A stretch of 64,000 nt of DNA from Watersipora subatra (taxonomy: Eukaryota; Bryozoa; Gymnolaemata; Cheilostomatida; Watersiporidae). The translations under genes were made by a program, and so were the position numbers. Positions 12,267 to 23,700 of the stretch are shown piece by piece; position 1 is the first letter of the stretch; each line of letters opens with the position of its first letter. The notes under the pieces are model-generated. The model searched no databases. It saw only the letters and a program-made list of their open reading frames with translations, and had not been told where the DNA came from. Location: contig NC_088716.1 in the NCBI RefSeq assembly GCF_963576615.1, forward strand, positions 3,534,001-3,598,000, read 5' to 3'.

Positions 12267-12965
12267 TCAATATGCCAGAAGATTTATGTCATAACAGCCA
12301 TCTTTGTCAAAGCGTTTAGGCTGCGTCAAACTGTTGGTGATGTTACTTGTCTTCTTTCCAAAGGCCCACATCTTCTGTAGTGCCAATGATACCTGGTCGA
12401 TTCTTGGAAAATCTTGTATAGCATTGGAACGTTTGGAAGAATCAGTGGCGTTGCTTTTCAGTACCCACTGAGTTAAAGAATCTGAGGGACTAGCAAACTG
12501 ATTTGGTGTAAACACTTTGACGCCTTCGATCGAAAACTCTGTAAACTGAACTGATGGTTGGTGCAAAACGAACTTTAGCGAACAAATATTTTTCACCTCG
12601 CCGACAAGCTCATCAGCGTTTATAACAAATTTTGATTCAGCTCCAGTGGCGTAATGAGGATTGGGCATAAGTTTCTTTGTTGATACTTTTTTCCATTCAA
12701 ACTTGAAAGTGCTACCAGTCTCAGATGAAAGCTGTATCTTGAATTTAGCAGATATGACGACATACCCAGTATATTTGTTAACGAATTCTACTCGCTGCAC
12801 ATCTACAGCAGACGAGTCTGAAAAATTTACAGTCAGAATTTTGCATCCGAGTAATATGACATTATTTGAGCCCGAAGTACTTGCTTTAATTGTCTGCAGT
12901 GAAGTCGATGCTATAGCTGCTTCTTTTAACTCTAGCTCGTGATGGAAAGTTTTCTGGTTAGCCAT
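12267..12965 (-). CDS. NICN1: nicolin-1 (tubulin polyglutamylase complex subunit)
   Basis: An uninterrupted 232-codon frame. Family knowledge: nicolin-1 is a small subunit of the neuronal tubulin polyglutamylase complex, about 213 aa in mammals. Recognisable here are the MPNPH motif before an acidic/Tyr-rich turn, the FVLHQPSVQFTEFSIE stretch (LRQPSPLW..FTVEEL in mammals), VSLALQKMWAF (VSSEVQQMWAL), and the strongly conserved C-terminus RFDKDGCYDINLLAY. The N-terminus is somewhat longer than in vertebrates. No intron is needed to explain the length, so this gene is intronless here. It is convergent with the HMG-box gene, and its stop is 433 bases from theirs. Confidence 0.93.
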   Translation of the reverse strand: MANQKTFHHELELKEAAIASTSLQTIKASTSGSNNVILLGCKILTVNFSDSSAVDVQRVEFVNKYTGYVVISAKFKIQLSSETGSTFKFEWKKVSTKKLMPNPHYATGAESKFVINADELVGEVKNICSLKFVLHQPSVQFTEFSIEGVKVFTPNQFASPSDSLTQWVLKSNATDSSKRSNAIQDFPRIDQVSLALQKMWAFGKKTSNITNSLTQPKRFDKDGCYDINLLAY

Positions 12966-14630
12966 TGCAGCAACAAAATCTGAATAAATCCAATAACAGA
13001 AATTTTATTTTGTCGTTCTTTTTTGCAGAAGCTTTGATACTTCACATTAAATTAGAATGTTTTTGCGTAGTTTAGATAACCTTCCGAATAATAACTGCTA
13101 GAAAGGCACCGGATGTTTACATTTTTCTTAGTTATAGAGAGAACGATTGCCCATGCGCAAAAGTTAAGGTATTTGTTTCCGTTTCGGGAGCTTTTTACTC
13201 TTGGTGCGCGCTTGCTAGCCAGGAGAGGACAACAGCGGTTTTGCTGTGCTTAGTTTTTGCTGACACATGACGATAAAACGTCCTAGTTCGAGCTCGGCTT
13301 TCTTCCTCGTTATAATTGTAGCCTTGTATCGTTATAAAATGATAACCTTTATAATCTCTAGCCTTATATAGATCATTTTACCGCCCCATTAATAATCCTG
13401 ACTTTTTCTTCCTTATAAACGATGAGTGCACTACTACAACAGCTGCCAGATGTTCTAAGGTTTTGGAGTTCTAGTCCAGTAGGATGCAAATACTTTTACC
13501 ACTGAATTTGTGTCCCAATAGTGAGTTTTAGCAATGATATACAGCCCCTGTGGGGGCTGTATATCATTGGCTTTAGGACTGAAACCAAGTTGCTAGTAGC
13601 AGCTTGTCAGAGCAACCAAATTTGTATTCACTCGAATTCCCTTGGCTATTAAGTTATCTCAGAGCTGCTGGCAGCGGTTAAGCAATAAAGAAGACGAGTT
13701 GGATTTAATTGCTTTTGTTAATTACACGATTCTGAGTATAGAGAAGAAAGGCATGAGATGCACAAAGTGAAATACTACATTCATGATAATCCAGTCAGCA
13801 CTAGAAAATGTTACTACAATCTGCAAGATTACTGTACAAGTAGGAGAGGCAGTCACAAAGCTATGTAAAACATATTTACATAAAGAAGTGTATAAATGAC
13901 TTGGGTTCTCAGCTTTCAGGGAGAAAAATTATAAAATATAATAAAAATATAATAAGTATTGCAGACTGTGCTCAGAAAAGAGCAAAAATGCCAGCCAACA
14001 ATAGTTTATAAATAGTAATAAGAGGCTTCCATAAATAGGTCAACTAGATATCAAACATCGGTCGGTCAAAGTATGGTGAGATTTCATATCTCATTGACAA
14101 GGAGGAGAGCCTACAAACATAAATATAATAATACATATTGCATGTATTGCATATTGTGTGTATTGCATATTGCATGTGTTGCGTGTATTGCATAAACTTG
14201 CATCTAATGCCAGTGCATTCGATCATCTGTCTAAATGACTATAGCACCTAGGGTCAGCATGCATAAAATATATTGGGTGAAAGCAACAAGCGTGACAGGA
14301 CAATACAAACTATAGCAAGTGGCTAGTACAATGTACCAAGCAAAGATGAGGCAAGAGAATACAGATGTGACATCTCGCAGCAAGCCTCAAAATATGGCAA
14401 CAATAGATATTGCGGGCTATAAATAGATAACCAGTTTCCCAAACATATAAACATGCATAGCTATGCTTGTCTGTAGAGCAGTACACACCGACAGCTTATA
14501 GTTCGAACTTAAGTGCTTTGCTAAAGATGAAAACAGCCTAGAAAATTGTCAGTAAGCATGCAATGGATAGTAAGCGGACACACCAAAGTGACAGCTGCAG
14601 GCAGGATGCATGGACAACTAATAGCGGGTG
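12966..14630. other. spacer between nicolin-1 and the Dishevelled stop
   Basis: No coding exon was recognised. It contains the nicolin-1 promoter region (close to 12966-13300), a strong hairpin at 13532-13569, and a short TGCATATTGCATGTGT-type repeat around 14140-14200. The lower part is probably the Dishevelled 3' untranslated region. Confidence 0.4.
13532..13569. repeat. hairpin with 17-bp arms
   Basis: CAATGATATACAGCCCC and its exact reverse complement flank a 4-base TGTG loop. There is no poly-T run, and it is not in a coding region. Confidence 0.9.
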
Positions 14631-14797
14631 CTATATGGCATCTATGAAGTATTCTTGACTGCAGGGGTTTCCCATTGCTTGACGGAATGACTGTTTACTG
14701 GCACTGACCTCTGCCGGCATATTTTCAAGGTCACCGGGCGGAGGAGGAAGACTGCGTGTTGTCGTCTCTGTCAATGCGAAACTCCTTTCGCTACCTT
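14631..14797 (-). CDS. DVL: Dishevelled last exon, conserved C-terminal tail
   Basis: Acceptor TTTTAG|AAGGTAGC. The exon encodes a Pro-rich piece and then [23 protein letters not shown] before TAG, here cut as [14 protein letters not shown] + SQEYFIDAI. Vertebrate Dishevelled proteins end AMGNPCEFFVDVM (or DIM). The block is conserved but carries two extra residues after the Cys and ends in Ile instead of Met. Confidence 0.93.
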
Positions 14798-17700
14798 CTA
14801 AAACAAAGAGTCTAATTTAGCCACTACCATAAGAATGGGGCGTGGCTCACAGTTGTCCCACTCAATTAAACAATAACAGTTGAAAGGATTTTTGCAAGAC
14901 ACTAAAATGAGAAAGCAGCTCCCATACTGAAAGTCATTTATTTCTTCCTTCAAATTATGTAATTAAAGGCTTTGAATTACCCAGAATTCAATTTACGTTT
15001 GGTTACTGTATTTATTAGAGGCTCTGGGACAGAAGGCATATTAGAGGTTAAAATAATACAAATAGTAATTGCTTATGCTTATGAGTGGCTGACATTCGTA
15101 AGCATGCGCTGCAGACGGAATGTTCATATTTACAGCCAACTAAGTGACAATAGTTAGTGAGGGAAGGAAACGAACTTCTGTTTGAATGACTAACATGACA
15201 GACTGAATAGCGGATATTCATAAACCATTTAGGGTGGTGAGAAGCACGCCCTCACCTCGCATAAAGTGAATAAAATTAAACATGCAGCCGCGCCAACCAA
15301 ACGCCGTGTAAAACAGGAATATGGGGATGCGGTCTGAGCCAGCCAGCAGATTTACCAACGGAGGACTACAGGGTCAACAGCCACTAAGGAGCTAGAAGAC
15401 GGCTGGTGATACAAATAGACCAATGAACAACGTGATAGGACAGACCAATGAGAAGACGAGAGCATGCTACCGGTAGCGACATTCAATGGCCGAGTAGAAG
15501 CAGACCAAGGAATCTAAAGCAAACTTACTGCCCGAGTTGAAGTCCCTTCTGCAACCAAAGACAAATGAGAATTAGTTTGTAGTGAAGGGAGACAACTCGT
15601 CAGGATAGTGAAGAACCGATGAATCGGATCATAGCCAACAGGCTAGGTTCTTACATAATCTTACTTGAAGGGTCCCTCACATCAAATTTCAAAAGCTTTT
15701 ATCAGAAAGTATAGACATTTTTCTATCATTTGAGATTATGTTGGTTGTTTTAGGTGATCTGACAGCCAGGATGCTTCAAGATTAAAACTGGCGTCACTCG
15801 ATCGCGGTTAAAACACTCAAGAGAAAACGACCTCTCAAAAAATGATGTCAATAGTCACGCTTCCTGTTTGTCCCTCTCGTTATGGCACTGACTATTGTGT
15901 TCAAGTTGCCGTGCAATGCATTTCTATCGACATATATTTTATTTCATATTTGCTTAAGATTGTTGGAATAAAAGTTCAAATATAGCCTCAGATACATTGC
16001 TATATTTCAAATGATTTAAAGTTAGATCGGTTAGAATTATTCCCATTGTTATCATCTAAATGTTGCGTAACATGAGTACCAGAAGCTGATGAGACCAAAT
16101 ATCTATCACTTATAAACAATATGCATGACTGGGAAGTCGGGACAAATCATTTTTTTCCAAGAGTTTTAACTGCGATCAAGTTTTGTTGATTATAATTGCG
16201 AAACATGCTGGCAGTCAGACCACCTCAAACAACAAATAAAATCCAAAATGATAGGAAAATATCTACACTTTCTGACAAAATCTTTTAAATTTCTCACGAA
16301 TGACCGTTTAAGTTAGTGATAAATTCCGTCTCATGTTCCCCTTACTGATGAATTCATCTCATTCGCAAACTAGCAAAAGACACTTACTCCAATGTAAGGA
16401 ACCACTACATTCTAGGCTCCCCCAGAACACACTGAAGCACTGGTAAGGAGCGGAGAGAGAAGAGGGATAAGCAAACAACAAATATTAAAGAAATAAGCGC
16501 AAGTAAAGTGGAGGCACTGACCTGGAGGAGAAGAAGAAGGGTGGGGCAGGTTAGCATACTCGACGGTGCTGTTGGGAGGGGGAGGGAGATGTGTGTTCCG
16601 CCGCTGCATGACTACCGCTGACTCTGACTCGCTGCTACTCTGACCTCCGGAGTGACCCGCACTTCCTCGCTGTGAGTACTTTTCTTTTTCCTTACTCTTC
16701 TTACTTCTGCTTGACCGGCCGCTGCCACTCGCGCTGCCACTACCTGCGGACACAAAAGAAAGGCTTAATGTCTTCACTAGTAGCTGATCAACTGGCCAGC
16801 GTTAAGTTTGTATGAGATTTGATTCACATATTGTTTGTTACCTAAAATTTTAACACTTAATTCTCATTTGTGTTTTGTTGGAAAATCTAATATTCTTAAA
16901 AACTGAATTGTTTGTGCTACTCAATAATATGGCTTCTTTCAGAAACTTGCAAGTATTGTCTCCAAACCTTAGGCTTATTGTTTGTACACTGTCTGAAGAA
17001 TAAGGCACATTGCCTCCAGACCGATGAGCATTGTCTTAAGAACAAGGCGTATTGGCTCAAGAACTAGGCGCATTATCTCCAGAATTAGGCGCATTATCTC
17101 CATAACAAGGCGCATTGGCTCCAGAACACGGCGTATTATCGCCTTAACAAGGCGTGTTGTTTCAAGAACTAGGAGTACATGTATTGTCTCTAGACCAAAC
17201 TATAACTAACCAAATTTATAAACTTTTACTAATTCTTTCTTATAACAAAAGCCATCATATATTGCAGTGTTAATGACAATGTACTTTTAATTTATTACTT
17301 CAAATTAAAAAAACAGCAATAAAATATACTTTAGAATTAAATCTATAAAACTGGATAGGTACCGGCTTACTGATGACCACCATAAGAAAGGCAACTATAA
17401 CAAATGTTATTGGCCAGGTTATGAGTTGTTTTGCCCTATCACAGTTACTGGTAGGAGACAAGACTACATGGTGATATAGTAGCTGGTTCCTCTTTCCTAA
17501 CACATATATATAGCATGATCCATTGAAATGTAAAATCTGTAGAGAAAAACATATCTAGAAAAGTGCTGTCTGTGCAGAGAAGTGGAGATACTGTGCAAAA
17601 GAAGGCCTTCGGTGAAAAGGCAAAAGAACAATACCGGAGTGAAGAGGCGAGGGGGCCATATTTGCAGCACATTCGCTGCAGCATGACCGCGAGGGAGTGT

Positions 17701-20700
17701 ACTCGCTGGAGGAGGCCGAGTTGCAGCAGGAGCACAGGCTAACTGTTAGCCATAGAGATAAGTTTAAATAGAACAGAGGCTAACATTGCATGACCATACA
17801 ATCCGTCTCTAATGTACAGTGCTGTCAGAAATTATGAGACCACCCAATAATTCTCGCCTTTGTTCAACTTTGCACATCTGCTGGCACCATATTAATTCAT
17901 TCATTTGCCACATATTGTACATCATTAGATGCAGAAATTTCTCCTTGTTCTAGTAAAGTAAATCAGGAGTCTTTCATTCTTCTTTTACAGCATTGGTGAT
18001 AGAATTAGTGTCATCAAGTCATCAAGTGTCACCAAATATTAATAGTAACCCCAGCAAATTGACAACCCCAACGGCCCTTTTCAGGGCCACCATCTATTTA
18101 CAAGAGTTGTTCAAATTATATTTCAGGAATATCAAAAGCTGAACGAGCTGAAAATTCAATAGAAATAGATAAGCAAATTTTCGTTTTTTTATTCATATCA
18201 GTTGCATATGCCTTTCGATTGAGATAAAAAATAATTATGGATTGTTATGTGATGGAAATTTGCTTCATATTAATCAGTAAAAAATTCCGCATCTAATGGT
18301 ATATGGTTTATGATAGTTTTTTTGTAAAACTAAGTCAGTAAATCATTGCTACCACCAATTGTCTCTTAAAATGTGAGGTGGTCTCACAATTTCTGACGGC
18401 ACTGTACTTTGGTTATATATTTGAGCTCATCAGGGGTGAATAACAACACAAAATCAACATGAATGCAGACAGCATGATATAGCTAGTCACACTTAATAAA
18501 CATGCAATGAGAGGACAACTCTAATAGTTCTGTTCATGAGGAGAAATTTAGGCCAATACCATTAAAAAAAATTTTTTTTCTGTTTTTTGCGAGGTTAGAA
18601 ATGTAGCAGAACTTATTTTTAAAAGCACGATGAAGGAAGTACTCGTATACTATAATCATACTGTGATTAGACAACCAGCCTGTCTACTGACATTATTAAC
18701 TCTCTCGCAGACTTCAGTTATTGACATCGTCATCAATACCCAGTCAGTTGTATTAACAGTCTTATTCAATGGCAGCAAGTCTAATATTTGCAGCAAACAA
18801 TAATTTCTATAAAGTTGGTAATTAGACACTCACTAATACTCTTGATTCCAATTGTGTTTGCTAGTTTATAAGCAGTCTGCTTGCTCTTCCAATGCATGTA
18901 ACACGCACAACACTTAGTTGAGTTTATTCATGCCCCAAGTTAGGAGTTATGCTATCACGGTTACACTCGGTATTTGAAATTTTTTTAAAACTGGATAAGT
19001 CAAATTCTATGCCAAAATTACTAACTGACTCGACTAACTTATTTTATAAACTGTCATACGACGTTGTCTGAGAATGAACACATGAAAACAGTTTTCGGGC
19101 ATCATGACATGAAAGTGACTTGACCTTGCGCATCTCGTGTGATATAAGCTCTACTTATTTATTCTAATTGTAGGAAGATGCTACAGAGTCATGCTCACAC
19201 GTTCACTTGATGAATTCAGTACTTGAAGACCTGAGTGAAACAACAGAAATATGTGAGATCTTTCTACATAAATTCTCGTGTTGCCACCTTTTCACTACTA
19301 GTATGCATACTTTGATGGGAATTATGAAGATACTATATAATATTTATATCCCTAGAAGACTAGAAGTGGTAGACAAATGGAGACAAACAGACAGGCACCG
19401 CACCTGAACTGTGATTGCTGGCAGGGCCTGGCATCGGCCGCGATAAGCTCTGATAGCTGGCAGCATCATTGACATAACTATAAGGGGGAGGTAGGTAGTT
19501 GCTGCCGTTGTGGCCGTGCTGAAGGTGTTGAGCTGGATAAGCGCTGCCAAAGAAAACAAGCAGACAATAGATGGAATCACACAATAATGACCATAAGATA
19601 GATCGGTATCGAGAAGTTGCTAGTTGCATTATAGCCCTAGTTCTTTAATAGTCTCATAGCCCTAGTTTACTATGGCTGTAGTGAACTATGGCTATAGCCA
19701 CGGTTCACTAAATACATACTCGTTCTCTATAGTGAGCCAAGGGAACCAAGGTTCGCTAGAGGGCCATGGCTAGAGCGAACCACGGCTAGAAAGAGCTGTG
19801 GCTAGAGAGAATCAAGGCTATAAAGCACCACTGTTAAAGAGGATCAAGGCTATAGAGAACCAAGGCTAGGAAGAACCATGGCTACATAGTGAATTACAAT
19901 AAATGTAATATTAATCCTCCTGAATGTAATAATAGTGGAATCAGAGACAGTGCATACCACCAGCAGTACTCATCTAGATGTTCATGTGTTCTATTAATAG
20001 GCATCTGTGTAATTGACTCATTTAAAACAGCTAGCTTAGGGGTTCCCAACCAGGGAGGAATTTTGAATGTACAGGGGAAGCAGAAAGATGTCTGATTTGA
20101 TAAATTTTTGATTTATGTCTTGCAGTGCCGTGTGAGTTTGGGCATCATTTAAAATTTTGGTTTATCTATAACACTAGTTGCTAATAATGAGCTAGTAGTC
20201 GAAACCCAGAGCACATCCATCCATATTATGATTGGATAGTAAGTTAAACTAGTCATAAAGCAATTTGCTGCTATGCTGAAGGTTATGTATCGTTGTGTGT
20301 TGTATGCGTGCTGGATAAAAACTAATAATATGTTGTTATATGTTTAGATGTGTACAATAAAATGGGATTATAATTTGTATCGGTTGTTTTAGTCGTGTGA
20401 GTTAAAAGTGCTGGGGAATCAAATTTATGAAAAGGTGTAAGGGGGGAACTGAATGAAAAAGGTTGGGAACCCCTGAGCTAGCTTATAAACTTAGACCAGG
20501 AATTAACAAGATGATCGGAAGGCTCACTTTAACATAGTATTGTTCCATTGGGGAGGAGGGAGGGCCTGAAGTGTGTCTGTATTTTCTGCTCGCTCTGAGA
20601 TGCTGTCTGGCAACTCATCTGACAGACTCAATGAGGACATAGCTGCAAGTAGAGCAATGGTATTCAGAGCTCCCCACAGAGTGCAGTGACAAGAGCAGAT

Positions 20701-23700
20701 GACTCCAAGCGCTCGTCAACTTGTCAATAGGCACAGGGATGTTCGCTATTCGTTTTACCAGTTTGGCTACAATGACTTAAGTACTAAATACCTTCAGCTA
20801 AGCTAACTTCATGGTAAAATACGGAAGAATAAATTTTGCGTCTAAAATATTAAAACTTCTAAAAAGTGGCCTATATAAAGCCTGATTCATATTAGTTAAC
20901 TTGACAAGCTCTAAACCACTGCAGAAGGAAATCCTATATATATAACTTATATACATAAAAATAATATGCCCAAGAAGTGCTGGGTCCGTTAACAGCAATA
21001 ACAAGGTTTACTAACCTTGACCTTGTTATGCCCTGATTTGAACTATCGGCATGTTACTAGTAAAAACATAATACCAACAGCCGCGTTTGACCAAGATAAA
21101 CACTTGTGTATGGTATGTTTTTACGTGTGGAAGAGACAATATCTGTATATTTAACATACTAATAATCAATAACTAATATCCGTAAAACATATGCATGCAG
21201 TAAACTGAACAAGTAGTGCTTAGTGTTACACGAATACATAATTCTCCCGTAAATAACACCTCAACTGTTCCACTAGCCACAGGAGTCAAGCATAGCTGAG
21301 AGACCTACCATAGCGGAGAGACCTACCATAGCAGAGAGACCTACCATAGCGGAGAGACCTACCATAGCAGAGAGACCTACCATAGCAGGGAGACCTACCA
21401 TAGCAGGGAGACCTACCATAGCAGGGAGACCTACCATAGCAGAGAGACCTACCATAGCAGAGAGACCTGCCATGGCAGAGAGACCAACCATAGCAGAGAG
21501 ATCTACCATAGCAGGGAGACCAACCATAGCAGATAGACCAACCATAGCAGATAGACCAACCATAGCAGATAGACCAACCATAGCAGATAGACCAACCATA
21601 GCTGAGAGACCTATCATAGCAGAGAGATCTACCATAGCAGAGAGACCTACCATAGCAGAGAGACCAACCATAGCAGATAGACCAACCATAGCAGAGAGAC
21701 CAACCATAGCAGATAGACCAACCATAGAAGAGTGACCTACCATAGCAGATAGACCAACCATAGCAGATAGAACAACCATAGCAGAGAGACCAACCATAGC
21801 AGATAGACCAACCATAGAAGAGTGACCTACCATAGCAGATAGACCAACCATAGCAGAGAGACCTACCATCAGAGAGGTCTCCTATGACGTAGTAGCACTG
21901 CTCAGAGAAGGAGAGCTTATTGACTGTGTGTCTGATATAGGAGGCCTTGAGCATGTTCGAAGCGTACCTCTTGGCGTCCCTCCTGTCACCAAAGCCGTCC
22001 ACATGCTGATACAGCCAGTCGACTAGTTCTGAACCTGCGACAGAGGAGACAGCAGAGATTACCGGCAATACTCAAACCCAGTGTTCACTTCATAGACTAA
22101 TAGAGAACTATTTGATTTTTATATCATCAAATAGCGTGCTATCAGCCTATGAACCTTTTAGATAAACATTGTTGACGAATGAGACAAGCCTCCCTGAACT
22201 ATCTTGATATGTATCACAGGCTACATAAGGTTGTTCATAAGAACTGTTGCAGTTGAACTCGTACCGTTAGAAAGATGAACTAGCAGAGCAAGTCTAGACT
22301 GTGAACTTCAAGTAAACCAAAAACTCCAGATTTATAGTCTACACTTGTTTTCACTCCGATTGACTCACAACATATAAGCTATGTTTGATATAATTTATTT
22401 ACAAAATGGAGAGTTGTCATTACTTAGTTTTCACTTTCAGTTCTGGTCACTATCAACTGTAATCACTATAATTACTTATTCCCATAGTATAACTGATTGC
22501 CAACTCATAAGAACTCTACACTGTTAAGTGAATTTCCATGAAACAAAATAATAACAATAATATGAGTGAAAGAGAGCTAAAAATAACTACTAATTTCTTC
22601 ATAAACAGACCGGCATAAATACATGAACATATATCAATATATATTAGACTAACTACTATTTTTGTTCATGAGTATCATGGGCTGGAATATTTTTAACTTA
22701 AAAACAAAGGGAAAGTAACTCTCATCATATATTTTACATCGACAGTATAACACAATGTTTATGCAATTAATCATAACTAATTAAAGCCATGTATTACTCA
22801 CTACAGAGTGAGTGTTAACAAACACGTTTTTAGTCATTCAAGATAATCAAGATTTAGTGCCTATGAGTTGTCTGTCCTTACATAACAAAGAGTGAGTGCA
22901 GACAACTCCTTACTCACCTATGAATGCATTTGGTATATTTATTTTTAGCCACATTCTGTCACGAATTTCAAGGCCGCTGTCTGGTGCTGACATATGCTGC
23001 ACTATGAGCGATACAGGTGTCTCTATGGTCAGCCGCCGGTCACCCAAATGGTGTCCAGCAAAGCCGGAACCTGAAAGCACACGGATAGACTTTCATTATT
23101 CGATATAATATTGCCACATTGGCCTGTTTTTAATATGCCAATAAAAAGGAAGAATATGGGAGGTAGCAAAGACCACAGATACAGAAAGCGATGGGAGTCA
23201 CTTTGGACTGCAGAAATAGGAAACAAAGGTAAGAGTAAAAAGGAATAACTACCTGAATATGTCAAAAAAAGATATTCTAAGGTTTTTGCTTAGGATGCAT
23301 TACAATACGCAGGAGGGGAGCCAGTCAGGACTAATGAACAAGCATTAGACATGCAGTTGAACTGGATATGAAAACCATTACTGGCTCCAAGCTAGCGAGT
23401 GTCACCTTATTCACTAGACGTAATGCTATTGTCTCAGCGAGCGCAGAGCGTCAATCCTTACAATATTGAAGGCTACTTATACACAAGTGGCCTGCCACTC
23501 CATGTTAGGATACTAGTAGCGATACTGACACAGGGAGCTAGTATCATAGAACAGATATATGGCAGTCGCGAGGCTTGAACCTTTCCATAAACGTCGATAT
23601 TTCAAAAACCGATCACAAAAAACACTAGACTAATGATCATTCCTTAGAGCTGATGAAACGATTGAAAGAGCGATGGAACTTTCATCGCCTCACACAGTAT

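Noticed and set aside
21273..22068. GLSAMV- and RSLCYG-repeat proteins continuing from the DEP domain
   Set aside because: The DEP exon ends at a normal GT donor in phase with the next exon; the repeat is intronic. Read-through would give a repeat tail, but the downstream exon fits perfectly without it.
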